From Azospirillum lipoferum 4B (lineage in GTDB: Bacteria; Pseudomonadota; Alphaproteobacteria; Azospirillales; Azospirillaceae): 64,000 nt of DNA. This document shows, in pieces, positions 18,901 to 25,946 of this stretch (its first letter is position 1; every line of letters starts with the position of its first letter). The DNA lies in assembly GCF_000283655.1 (NCBI RefSeq), contig NC_016622.1, positions 694,501-758,500 on the forward strand, written 5' to 3'. The notes under the pieces are model-generated. The model was not told the DNA's origin. It saw only the letters and a list, made by a program, of their open reading frames with translations, and made no database searches. The translations under genes and the position numbers were made by a program.

Positions 18901-19455
18901 TGGAAGGCGGCGGCCGACGGCAACGACGTGATCCTGTTCGAAGAGGACGGCACCACCGAGGCCGCCCGCTTCACCATGCCCCGCCAGGGCAAGGAGGATG
19001 GCGAGTGCATCGCCGACTTCCTGCGCGACGTGACCGACCCGGAGCGTGACGTGCTCGGCCTCCAGGTCGTCACCATGGGGCAGCACTGTGCCGAGGTGGC
19101 GCGCGAGTGGTTCGCGGAGAACCGTTACCAGGACTATCTCTACCTGCACGGCCTGTCGGTGGAGATGACCGAGGCGATGGCGGAGTATGTCCATGCCCGC
19201 ATCCGGGCCGAGCTGGGTTACGGCGCCGAGGACAGCCGCGACAAGGAGAAGCTGTTGCAGCAGTCCTACCGCGGCAGCCGCTACAGCTTCGGCTATCCGG
19301 CCTGCCCGAACCTGAAGGACCAGGAACAGCTGCTGAAGCTGCTGGACGCCGGCCGCATCGGCATCGAGATGTCGGACGAGGACCAGCTGCATCCGGAGCA
19401 GAGCACCTCGGCCATCGTCCTGCACCACCCGCGGGCCAAGTACTTCTCGGTGTGA
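15964..19455 (+). CDS. metH: Cobalamin-dependent methionine synthase
   Basis: 1163 residues with all four MetH modules in order. The homocysteine-binding barrel has zinc ligands in GLNCATGP and VGGCCGTN. The folate (pterin-binding) barrel starts near FFAIGERCNANGSKKW. The cobalamin module has the cap and the DVHDIGKNL motif (lower axial His, about residue 726), followed by GMSGLLVKST. The C-terminal SAM-binding reactivation domain carries the RGSRYSFGYPACPNL segment. It transfers the methyl group from 5-methyl-THF (made by MetF) to homocysteine. No B12 riboswitch fits the 47 nt between the preceding gene and the start. Confidence 0.98.
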   Translation: MPHILDTLRDRVLLCDGGFGSRIQALDLDVEKDYWGHENCTDILPLSRPDIVRDIHRGYFEAGADMVETDTFGASPVTLGEFGISEKAFEINQRAVELAREAAESFRDGQPRFVIGSIGPGTKLPSLGHIAYQPAEDSFYVQAAGLIAGGADAILVETCQDPLQIKAAVNGIKRARAEANSDTPVFVQVTVETTGTLLVGTDIAAAATVIQALDVPLMGLNCATGPLEMSEHVRWLSQNWPGLISVQPNAGLPELVDGKTHYPLLANDFAHWLERFVSEDGVNLVGGCCGTNVPHIAAANQMLRKLAPAGSHRPAPKGRTVHWVPAVASLYSQVTLRQENAFFAIGERCNANGSKKWRELQEKNDWDGCVEMAREQVKEGSHSLDVCTAFVGRDEVAEMNAVISRFAGSVTAPLVIDSTEYKVLEQALALYGGKAILNSINFEDGEEPARKRLELAKKFGAAVIALTIDEEGMAKTPDRKLAIAKRLYDLAVNEYGLAPSDLLFDPLTFTIATGNEDDRKLAIWTLEGIEAIAREMPGCQIILGLSNVSFGLNAAARHVLNSVFLDHAVKKGMTGAIVHVSKILPLHQIPEKEVKTAEDLIFDRRAEGYDPLQAFIALFEGRKAADAKKKARAENVEDRLKERIVDGDRTGLEDDLAEAMKTHPPLEIINTYLLDGMKVVGELFGAGKMQLPFVLQSAETMKAAVAWLEPHMEKIEGQQKGTLVLATVKGDVHDIGKNLVDIILTNNGYKVINLGIKQPVTAIIQAAKEHKADAVGMSGLLVKSTVVMRENLEEMTREGLEVPVLLGGAALTRAYVEGDCVASYGSGRVAYAGDAFDGLTLMDKVVEGSFDQQLAIQQAKRAGKATNRRRVLGQATSAATGPVDKDAVRARRHRLAEGVPVPTPPFWGPKLIDHVPLKTLVTYLNERMLYQLQWGYRKDGKSFEEFKEWAKKELRPVLDRILQIAAKEEILRPTAVYGYWKAAADGNDVILFEEDGTTEAARFTMPRQGKEDGECIADFLRDVTDPERDVLGLQVVTMGQHCAEVAREWFAENRYQDYLYLHGLSVEMTEAMAEYVHARIRAELGYGAEDSRDKEKLLQQSYRGSRYSFGYPACPNLKDQEQLLKLLDAGRIGIEMSDEDQLHPEQSTSAIVLHHPRAKYFSV

Positions 19456-19461
19456 TTTGAT

Positions 19462-19500
19462 CCTCCGCCGTCCGTTCCGTGTTAGAATGGGCGGCGGAGG
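19462..19500 (+). promoter_or_regulatory. Hairpin enclosing the MNT ribosome-binding site
   Basis: Perfect 9-bp arms CCTCCGCCG/CGGCGGAGG with a loop of about 21 nt. The right arm holds the GGAGG just upstream of the MNT ATG at 19507. It could end metH transcription (no T-run follows) or mask the ribosome site of the MNT/HEPN pair. Confidence 0.5.
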
Positions 19501-19506
19501 AGTCCC

Positions 19507-19839
19507 ATGTCTGTGGTCGACGCACGGAACGACGAAAAGCTGCAACTCCTGCTGGACCGGATCGTCCCGGCCCTGGAGCCGGAGGCCGTCTACCTGTTCG
19601 GCAGCCGGGCGCGCGGCGACTTCGACGAGGACAGCGATTACGACCTGCTGGTGATCGTCCCGGACGATGCGCCGAAGCAGCGTCGATCCGCGGTGTTCGC
19701 CCATGCGGCCAAGGCCGGCACCGGCATCCCGGCGGACATCGTGCCGTGCCGGCGTTCCTTCTTCGAAGCGAACAAGGATCAGGTCGGCACGCTGAGCTAC
19801 AAGGCCACGCATGAAGGGGTGCGGGTCTATGGGGCTTAG
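19507..19839 (+). CDS. MNT-type nucleotidyltransferase of a HEPN/MNT pair
   Basis: 110 residues. The minimal nucleotidyltransferase motif is intact: FGSRARGDFDEDSDYDLLV at about residues 34-52, giving the GSxxxG and DxD-like catalytic pattern. In type VII toxin-antitoxin systems the MNT protein silences the HEPN RNase by nucleotide transfer. It overlaps the HEPN gene by 11 nt, a common arrangement. The Shine-Dalgarno GGAGGAG lies in a hairpin stem. Confidence 0.85.
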   Translation: MSVVDARNDEKLQLLLDRIVPALEPEAVYLFGSRARGDFDEDSDYDLLVIVPDDAPKQRRSAVFAHAAKAGTGIPADIVPCRRSFFEANKDQVGTLSYKATHEGVRVYGA

Positions 19840-20245
19840 GGTCGGACCCGAAGCATGGCTGGCGACGGCATCCGTTGACCTGCGTGCCGGCCGGGCATGC
19901 CTTTCGGTTCCGGATCCCATCGTCACAGCCGCCACGTATCATTGTCAGCAGGCCGCGGAAAAGCTGGTGAAGGCGGCGCTGGTCTGGTTGGAGATCGACG
20001 TACCCCGTTCCCATGACATTGACTCGCTCGTCATGCGCATTCCGCGCGACCTGCCGATACGGGAACGCTTGTCGCCCCTCGGGCGCTTCACCGCTTTTGC
20101 CACCTTGTACCGATATCCAGGCGAGGCGGGCGACGTCTCCGATGAACCGACCATGGAGGAAGTGCTTGGTTGGTTGGACGAGATAGAAACGACCTTGCAT
20201 AGCGTTTCTCTTATCATTTCAGCCGGTACCGGACCCCAATCATGA
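19829..20245 (+). CDS. HEPN-domain protein (partner of MNT)
   Basis: 138 residues. The HEPN helical bundle is recognised from YHCQQAAEKLVKAAL (about 37-51) and the late LYRYPG motif. The canonical RNase motif Rx4-6H is not visible; the nearest candidate is PRSHDIDSL. This may therefore be a nucleotide-binding or inactive HEPN rather than an RNase toxin. I chose the ATG at 19829 inside the MNT 3' end; an in-frame ATG at 19811 would add six residues. Its TGA overlaps the ATG of the thioesterase gene. Confidence 0.8.
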   Translation: MGLRVGPEAWLATASVDLRAGRACLSVPDPIVTAATYHCQQAAEKLVKAALVWLEIDVPRSHDIDSLVMRIPRDLPIRERLSPLGRFTAFATLYRYPGEAGDVSDEPTMEEVLGWLDEIETTLHSVSLIISAGTGPQS

Positions 20246-20748
20246 CCCCCGCCACCCCCCTCGACCTCCACCGCGAGTCCGTCCGTCCGGAGTGGATCGA
20301 CTACAACGGGCACATGAACGTGGCCTATTACCTGCTGGCCTTCGATCATGCGACGGACGCCGTGCTCGACCGGTTCGGGATCGGCAAGGCCTATGTCGCG
20401 GCGGAGAATCGGTCGGTCTTCGTCGTCGACGCCCACCTGACCTATGCCCGCGAGGTGACGGAAGGGGCGCCGCTCCGCTTCGATTCGCTGGTTCTGGGCG
20501 CGGACGCCAAGCGGTTGCACCTGTTCCACGAGATGCGGCATGCGGAAGAAGGGTGGCTCGCGGCGACCGCGGAGTTCATGCTGCTGCATGTCGATCTCGC
20601 CACCCGCAAGACCTCTCCTTTCCCGCCGGAGGTTGCGGCGGCTCTCACCCAACAGGCGGCGGCCCATGCGGCCGGTCCCCGGCCGCCCCAGGCCGGACGG
20701 GGGGTGGCGCCGCTGGATCCTGTCAAATCCGACAGGAGCCCAGGTTGA
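20242..20748 (+). CDS. 4HBT-family acyl-CoA thioesterase
   Basis: 168 residues with a hot-dog fold. VRPEWIDYNGHMNVAYYLLAF (about 14-34) contains the DxNxHMN active-site pattern of 4-hydroxybenzoyl-CoA-type thioesterases. Similar proteins act on betainyl-CoA in carnitine degradation, but no carnitine genes are nearby. The Pro/Gly-rich C-terminal tail (about 140-168) is unlikely to be structured. The ATG overlaps the HEPN stop codon (ATGA), so translation may be coupled. Confidence 0.82.
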   Translation: MTPATPLDLHRESVRPEWIDYNGHMNVAYYLLAFDHATDAVLDRFGIGKAYVAAENRSVFVVDAHLTYAREVTEGAPLRFDSLVLGADAKRLHLFHEMRHAEEGWLAATAEFMLLHVDLATRKTSPFPPEVAAALTQQAAAHAAGPRPPQAGRGVAPLDPVKSDRSPG

Positions 20749-20779
20749 GTTCGCGGGCGATGCCCCCATCTATCGAGGA

Positions 20780-21304
20780 ATGAAGACTGCATTTGTCGCT
20801 CGGCTCCGCTCCGCCCCTCTTCTGGCCGCGGCTGCGGTCGTCACCGTCCTTTTCGCCGGACCGGCGCTGGCCGCCTGTACCGAGGCGGCGCAGCCGAAAG
20901 TCAATTGGCGGCGCTGTTCGATGGAGGAACAGACTCTGACCGGGGTCGACCTCAGCGGTGCGATGCTGCGCGATGCGACCTTTCAGCGGGCCAATCTGGG
21001 GCAGGCCAAGCTGACCGGTGCCGACGGCTATCGCGCCCGGTTCATCAGCAGCACGGCGCTGGGGGCGATCTTCGACGGGGCCCGGCTGATCGAAGCCGAT
21101 TTCACCCGCGCCAACCTGACCGGCGCCAGTTTCCGCGATGCCGACCTGCGCAATGCCAAGATGGTGGGTGCGGTGCTGGTGCGGGCCGATCTGACCGGGG
21201 CCAGGCTGTCCGGCACCGATCTGAGCAACGCCGACCTGTCGGGTGCCCGCTGGACCGACGGCACACACATCTGTGCGGAAAGCTCGATCGGGCAATGCAA
21301 CTAG
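20780..21304 (+). CDS. Secreted pentapeptide-repeat protein
   Basis: 174 residues. A signal peptide (hydrophobic LLAAAAVVTVLFAG, cleavage near ALAA) is followed by about 20 pentapeptide repeats from TLTGVDLSGAML to NADLSGARW, then a C-terminal Cys pair (HICAESSIGQC). It is probably periplasmic, a short quadrilateral beta-helix. Function is unknown. The ATG at 20780 sits close after GAGG. It lies 31 nt behind the thioesterase gene, and an unpaired Cys near CTEAAQ may form a disulfide. Confidence 0.78.
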   Translation: MKTAFVARLRSAPLLAAAAVVTVLFAGPALAACTEAAQPKVNWRRCSMEEQTLTGVDLSGAMLRDATFQRANLGQAKLTGADGYRARFISSTALGAIFDGARLIEADFTRANLTGASFRDADLRNAKMVGAVLVRADLTGARLSGTDLSNADLSGARWTDGTHICAESSIGQCN

Positions 21305-21404
21305 AACGATTGTAACAACTCGCCGCATCGCCAAAAACCTTCTTGCCGTAAGGGCTTGAGCCGCGTACCGTTCGAAACCGAATGATTTTTGACGGACGAC
21401 GGTC

Positions 21405-22433
21405 GTGGCGATCACGGAGGATTTCGAGCGTTCCAGCGGCCTCGCCGCGCAGGCCATGGATCGGATGCTGTCCGAACGACTGCCGCCCACCCCGGAAAAC
21501 TTCACGCTTTGGTTCGTCTATTTCAGCGGCCGCAACCCGGACCTGACCCGCGCCATCGATCTGGCGCGCCGCGACGGGCTGACCACGTCGCAGACTCTGT
21601 GCGACGAGCTGTACAAGCGCTTCTTCACGCTCGATGCCGAAGCGCAGGCGATCCGCGAAACCTCCGACAAGGCGCGCTACGCCCTGGGCCGCATCCTGGA
21701 GCAGCTGGGCAATGTCGGGTCGGAGACGGAGCGCTACGGCAATGCCCTGACCGGCTTCCGGGATGAGCTGGACCAGCCGCTCAGCCTGCCGGAACTGCGG
21801 GCGATGGTCGCGGCCATCGCGGCGGAGACCAAGGAGATCGTCGATCGTCAGACCGCCCTTCAGTTCCAGCTTCAGGAATCGAGCCAGCAATTGGCGGAGA
21901 TGCGGGTCAGCCTGGACAGCGCGCGGCGCGAGGCGCTGACCGACGGGCTGACCGGCATCGGCAACCGCAAGGCCTTCGACCTGATGCTGCAGGAGGCGAT
22001 GGAGGCATCGGTGCGCGACGAGCAGCCGCTGTGCCTGCTGATGGTCGACATCGATCATTTCAAGGCCTTCAACGACACCCACGGCCATCTGGTCGGCGAC
22101 CATGTGCTGAAGCTGGTCGCCCGCATGCTGACCGAATGCATCAAGGGCCGCGACACCGCCGTCCGCTATGGCGGGGAGGAGTTCGCGATCATCCTGCCGC
22201 GCACCAGCCTGGCGAACGCCACCAAGCTGGCCGAGCAGGTGCGCAGCTTCGTCGGCGCCCGGCAGATCGTGAACAAGGCGCGCAACGCCAATTACGGCAC
22301 CGTCGCCCTGTCGGTCGGCGTCGCCGAATTCCGTGCCGGTGAGCCGGCGATGGCGCTGGTCCGGCGCGCCGATCAGGCCCTCTATGCCGCCAAGCGCGGC
22401 GGCCGCAACCGGGTGATGGCAGAAACCGCCTGA
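21405..22433 (+). CDS. Diguanylate cyclase (GGDEF domain)
   Basis: 342 residues. The N-terminal helical region (about 1-165) has no membrane helix or recognised sensor domain. The GGDEF domain starts at DALTDGLTGIGNRKAF and has the active-site GGEEF (about 265-269). The product-inhibition I-site RxxD is replaced by KGRD, so feedback inhibition by c-di-GMP is probably absent. The GTG start at 21405 is supported by frame and length; the Shine-Dalgarno is weak. It makes c-di-GMP, for which a PilZ receptor is encoded at 9.3-10.8 kb. Confidence 0.92.
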   Translation: MAITEDFERSSGLAAQAMDRMLSERLPPTPENFTLWFVYFSGRNPDLTRAIDLARRDGLTTSQTLCDELYKRFFTLDAEAQAIRETSDKARYALGRILEQLGNVGSETERYGNALTGFRDELDQPLSLPELRAMVAAIAAETKEIVDRQTALQFQLQESSQQLAEMRVSLDSARREALTDGLTGIGNRKAFDLMLQEAMEASVRDEQPLCLLMVDIDHFKAFNDTHGHLVGDHVLKLVARMLTECIKGRDTAVRYGGEEFAIILPRTSLANATKLAEQVRSFVGARQIVNKARNANYGTVALSVGVAEFRAGEPAMALVRRADQALYAAKRGGRNRVMAETA

Positions 22434-22479
22434 ACCAACCGCCTGAACCAACCGCCTGAGTCCAGCGTCCCCCTCGGAT

Positions 22480-23571
22480 TCAGCCCCCCAGCTGCCGTCT
22501 CACCGCTTCGGTCCGGCGCAGCAGTTCCGCCACCAGCTCCGCCGCCGGCCGGCGTTGCGCAAGCCGCAGCCCCTGGCCGGCCCACAAGGACAGGAATTCC
22601 GCCCGCCCGGCCTTGCCGGCGGCAGTGCGCAGCGGCCGGGTCAGCGTGTTCTGCAAGGGGAATGGCAGAACCGCGTCGGGTGCCGCCGGGTCCTCCACCG
22701 TTTCCATAAAGCGATTGACGATGCCGCGCGCCGGCCGGCCGGAAAAGGCGCGGGTGATGCGGGTCTGGTCCTCGCGCGCCGACAGGATGGCGGCCTTGTG
22801 CGCCTCCGGGATGCCGGCCTCGTCGCTGGTCAGGAAGACGGTGCCCATCTGCACCGCGGTGGCCCCCAGCGCCAGCGCCGCGGCGATGCCCCGCCCGTCC
22901 ATGATGCCGCCCGAGGCGATCACCGGAATGCCGACCGCATCGGCCACCTGCGGAACCAGTGCCATCGTGCCGACCAGATTGGCCCCCCGATCTTTCCAGG
23001 GATCGCCGATGAAGCTGCCGCGATGCCCGCCGGCCTCGCTGCCCTGGGCAATCACCGCGTCGACCCCGGCCTGTTCCAGCGCCACCGCCTCCGCCACCGT
23101 TGTCGCCGTGCCCAGCACCCGCATGCCGCGCGCCTTGGCTGCGGACACGCTCTCGGCCGGCGGCAGCCCGAAGGTGACGCTGTAATAGGTTGCTCCGCTG
23201 TCCAGCAGCGCCGCGAACTGCCGGTCGAACCCGTCGCCGACATGGGATGGCGCCACAGGGTCCGCCAGCCCAAGCTCCGCATGGAAAGGCGCCACGCGGG
23301 CCAGTGCGTCGGACATCATCGGCGCGGGACCGGGGGCCGGCGTCGGCGCGAACAGGTTGATGCCGAAGGGCAGGGCGGTGCGGTTGCGGATATCGAGCGC
23401 CCGCTCGGAAATCTGCGCGTCGGACAGATAGGCCGCCCCGACGAAACCCAGCCCGCCGGCCTCGTTGACCGCCGCAACCAGCGCCGCGGTATCGCCGCCG
23501 CCCGCCATCGGCGCCTGGATCACCGGTGAGCGCAGCCCGAGCCGCTTTAGGGACTCCATATGAGAGGGCAT
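22480..23571 (-). CDS. Nitronate monooxygenase / 2-nitropropane dioxygenase family enzyme
   Basis: 363 residues, an FMN-dependent TIM barrel. Visible are the N-terminal PVIQAPMAGGG, the GSEAGGHRG segment with the likely catalytic His (about 187), ASGGIMDGRGIAAALALGA and QMGTVF (FMN phosphate loop). It oxidises nitronates, or acts as an NAD(P)H:flavin oxidoreductase. I chose the ATG at 23571 because GGAGA lies 6 nt upstream; in-frame ATGs at 23583 and 23559 also exist. It converges on the diguanylate cyclase gene. Confidence 0.9.
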   Translation of the reverse strand: MPSHMESLKRLGLRSPVIQAPMAGGGDTAALVAAVNEAGGLGFVGAAYLSDAQISERALDIRNRTALPFGINLFAPTPAPGPAPMMSDALARVAPFHAELGLADPVAPSHVGDGFDRQFAALLDSGATYYSVTFGLPPAESVSAAKARGMRVLGTATTVAEAVALEQAGVDAVIAQGSEAGGHRGSFIGDPWKDRGANLVGTMALVPQVADAVGIPVIASGGIMDGRGIAAALALGATAVQMGTVFLTSDEAGIPEAHKAAILSAREDQTRITRAFSGRPARGIVNRFMETVEDPAAPDAVLPFPLQNTLTRPLRTAAGKAGRAEFLSLWAGQGLRLAQRRPAAELVAELLRRTEAVRRQLGG

Positions 23572-23828
23572 GTCCGTCTCCATCGCTTCGACAACGATGG
23601 CGATGCTACGCCGGGGTGGTCTTCACGGCTAATGACTTGTTCTGAAGGCGGCGTTCACTTCGGGTGAAGGCTGGATGCCGTTGCCTGCAAGCCCCTGCCG
23701 GTCGAGCATCCATCACTCCCGCTCATCCACGCATGCGAAAATACCATTTCCGTTCATGATGGGCGGCCGTTACTCCTGGAATATTCATCCCAGTCGGCAA
23801 GAGGCCGGCGCGCCGCCCGAGGACCTCC

Positions 23829-25061
23829 ATGCCGCAAGCCGAAGCCACCCCCGCCGATGGCGGACTCGTCTCCACCTCCGTCGGTCGGTCCGAGGTCGGG
23901 AATGTCGCGCGGCTGGTCGTCGCGCAGGCGCTTGCCGGGGCGAACGCGGTGGTCGTCTATGCGACCGGCGCCATCGTCGGCAACACGCTGGCGCCCAGCC
24001 CGGCGCTGGCGACGCTGCCGATCTCCATCTTCGTGGTGGGGATGGCGGTCTGCACCTTGCCGGCCGGGACCATCGCCCGCCTGTATGGCCGGCGAGCCGC
24101 CTTCCTTGCAGGCACCGGATGCGGCGTCCTCGTCGGGCTGCTGTCCTGGCTTGCGATCCTGCTGGGGTCCTTCTGGCTGTTCTGCGCGGCGATGATCTTC
24201 GGCGGCGCCTATGCCGCGGTGGTGCTCTCCTTCCGCTTCGCCGCCGCCGACTGCACACCGCCGGAGCGGCGGCCGCGGGCCATGTCCGCCGTCATGGCGG
24301 GTGGCGTGGTGGCCGGCGTCTTCGGACCGCAGCTGGTCACCCACACGATGAACCTGTGGCCGCCCTACCTGTTCGCGGCGACCTATCTTGCCCAGGCTGC
24401 CGTGGCCGCTCTGTCGGCGCTCGTCCTGCTCGGCGTCCGTCTGCCGAAGCCGACGAGTGCGGAGGTTGCCGGTGGACGGCCGGTTTCCCTCATCCTGCGC
24501 CAGCCGCGCTTCATCACCGCGGTGATCTGCGGGGTGGTGTCCTACCTGCTGATGAACTTCGTCATGACGGCGGCCCCGCTGGCGATGCGGCTGTGCGGCC
24601 TGTCTCAGGAATCGGCCAACCTCGGCCTGCAATGGCATGTCATCGCCATGTACGCCCCCAGCTTCTTCACCGGCCGGCTGATCACGCGCTTCGGGGCGAC
24701 CCGGCTGGTGGCCGCCGGCCTGGCTCTGATCGCCGCCTCATCCGCCGTGGGGCTGATGGGGTTGGAGGAGGCCCATTTCTGGGTGAGCCTGATCCTGCTG
24801 GGCGTGGGCTGGAACTTCGGTTTCCTCGGCGCGTCGGCGCTGGTGATGGAGTGCCACCGGCCGGAGGAGAAGACGCGGGTGCAGTCGTTGAACGACTTCA
24901 TCGTTTTCGGCACCATGGCCTTCGGCTCCTTCGCCTCCGGCGGATTGCTGACCGGCTACGGCTGGGAAACGGTCCTGTGGATCTCGTTCCTGCCGCTGGC
25001 GCTGGCGACCGCGGCGCTGATGGTGACGGCGTTCTACCGCCCTGCCAAGGCGGCAATGTGA
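23829..25061 (+). CDS. MFS transporter
   Basis: 410 residues with about 12 predicted transmembrane helices. The loop 2-3 motif is seen as GTIARLYGRRAAFLAG. A GAGGACCTCC ribosome site precedes the ATG. The substrate cannot be told; it resembles proton-linked drug or metabolite carriers of the YfnB/YnfM type. It stands alone between the nitronate monooxygenase gene and the MqsRA pair. Confidence 0.88.
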   Translation: MPQAEATPADGGLVSTSVGRSEVGNVARLVVAQALAGANAVVVYATGAIVGNTLAPSPALATLPISIFVVGMAVCTLPAGTIARLYGRRAAFLAGTGCGVLVGLLSWLAILLGSFWLFCAAMIFGGAYAAVVLSFRFAAADCTPPERRPRAMSAVMAGGVVAGVFGPQLVTHTMNLWPPYLFAATYLAQAAVAALSALVLLGVRLPKPTSAEVAGGRPVSLILRQPRFITAVICGVVSYLLMNFVMTAAPLAMRLCGLSQESANLGLQWHVIAMYAPSFFTGRLITRFGATRLVAAGLALIAASSAVGLMGLEEAHFWVSLILLGVGWNFGFLGASALVMECHRPEEKTRVQSLNDFIVFGTMAFGSFASGGLLTGYGWETVLWISFLPLALATAALMVTAFYRPAKAAM

Positions 25062-25089
25062 CGTTTGCAGTTGCCGACCGTCCTTGCGA

Positions 25090-25108
25090 TGCCACCTTAA
25101 TGGTGGCA
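25090..25108. promoter_or_regulatory. Operator/promoter of the mqsRA-like operon
   Basis: TGCCACC-TTAAT-GGTGGCA, a perfect 7-bp inverted repeat 10 nt upstream of the mqsR ATG. E. coli MqsA binds an analogous ACCT-spacer-AGGT palindrome. A -35-like TTGCGA lies just before it, so binding would block the promoter. Confidence 0.7.
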
Positions 25109-25118
25109 CTCTGACGGG

Positions 25119-25427
25119 ATGGAAAAGCGCCGTCCGACATACGACCTGGACGCCTTCAAGGCCGCGATGACCGCCCCCAACGGTTTGGCGATCACGAAGG
25201 TGGCCTTGCTCGATGCGGCGGCGCTCGGCTTTACGCGGTCCGATATCGTCGCGACGATTGCCGTCATGGATGGCAGCCACTTCGTGAAGTCCATGACCTC
25301 TTACAACGACCACAAAGAGTGGCAGGACGTCTATGTCGTCCCGGCAAAGGGGATGATGATCTACACCAAGTTCCGCGGCGATACCCTGACCGCCTTCCGT
25401 GTCCTGTCCTTCAAAGAGCGAGGCTGA
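25119..25427 (+). CDS. mqsR: MqsR-type mRNA interferase toxin
   Basis: 102 residues, the family length. It matches MqsR in MEKRRPTYDL, the HFVKSMTSYNDHKEWQDVYVV block (about 49-69) and the C-terminal VLSFKERG. Conserved Lys, Tyr and Asp residues of the RelE-like active site are present (KSMTSY). MqsR cleaves mRNA at GC-containing sites. The order is toxin first, antitoxin second, as in E. coli mqsRA, with 2 nt between the genes. Confidence 0.9.
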   Translation: MEKRRPTYDLDAFKAAMTAPNGLAITKVALLDAAALGFTRSDIVATIAVMDGSHFVKSMTSYNDHKEWQDVYVVPAKGMMIYTKFRGDTLTAFRVLSFKERG

Positions 25428-25429
25428 TC

Positions 25430-25858
25430 ATGGAAAAGCATCCCGAAACGATGATCTCGGAACGCGGGCGGGAACTGCGCCGTGGCGTGCGTCCGCTCAC
25501 CGTCACGTACAAGGGTGTCTCCAAGACCGTCGAGATGCCGGGCTGGTATCCGGACCAGTCGGATGACGATGATGACGCGGTGTTCACCGGCTCCGATCTC
25601 GACGTGTCGGACGCTGCACTTCGCGAATTGAAGGAACTGGTGGACCGCATCCCCCGGCCGGAGACCGTGCGTCGCATCCGGGAAAAGCTGGGGCTCTCGC
25701 AACGCAGGGCGAGCGCGCTGCTCGGAGGCGGGCCGAACGCCTTCCAGAAATACGAAAGCGCCGAGGCGGAGCCCAGCCAGGCCATGGGAATTTTGCTGTT
25801 CCTGCTCGACCGTCACCCCGAACTGGTCGAGGAAGTGCGGCTGCCCTTGGCGTCCTGA
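25430..25858 (+). CDS. mqsA: MqsA-type antitoxin lacking all zinc-binding cysteines
   Basis: 142 residues. The N-terminal toxin-binding part (about 1-60) keeps the fold signature RGVRPLTVTYKGVSKTVEMPG. The C-terminal XRE helix-turn-helix (about 84-140) is typical, IREKLGLSQRRASALLGGG and NAFQKYESAEAEPS. E. coli MqsA binds zinc by four Cys; this protein has no Cys at all, with HPET where CPET/CPVC would be and a run of five Asp after PGWYPDQSD. It neutralises MqsR and represses the operon. Confidence 0.88.
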   Translation: MEKHPETMISERGRELRRGVRPLTVTYKGVSKTVEMPGWYPDQSDDDDDAVFTGSDLDVSDAALRELKELVDRIPRPETVRRIREKLGLSQRRASALLGGGPNAFQKYESAEAEPSQAMGILLFLLDRHPELVEEVRLPLAS

Positions 25859-25877
25859 GCAGGGTCCCCCGAAAACA

Positions 25878-25909
25878 CTTCGGGCGCGGTCTTTCCCCCG
25901 CGCCCGAAG
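25878..25909. terminator. Terminator between mqsA and cysNC
   Basis: Perfect 12-bp arms CTTCGGGCGCGG/CCGCGCCCGAAG with an 8-nt loop. On the minus strand TGTTTTCG follows, so it best ends cysNC, but it can serve both convergent units. Confidence 0.85.
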
Positions 25910-25946
25910 CCTTACCCTATCGGAACCGACCCTCAGATCACGCCCA

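Noticed and set aside
15922-19935. A 1337-codon open frame antisense to metH
   Set aside because: A GC-rich shadow of metH; the protein is His/Gly/Arg-rich with no domain.
20540-20779. N-terminal extension of the secreted pentapeptide protein
   Set aside because: It is the out-of-frame shadow of the thioesterase gene; the signal peptide begins at 20780.
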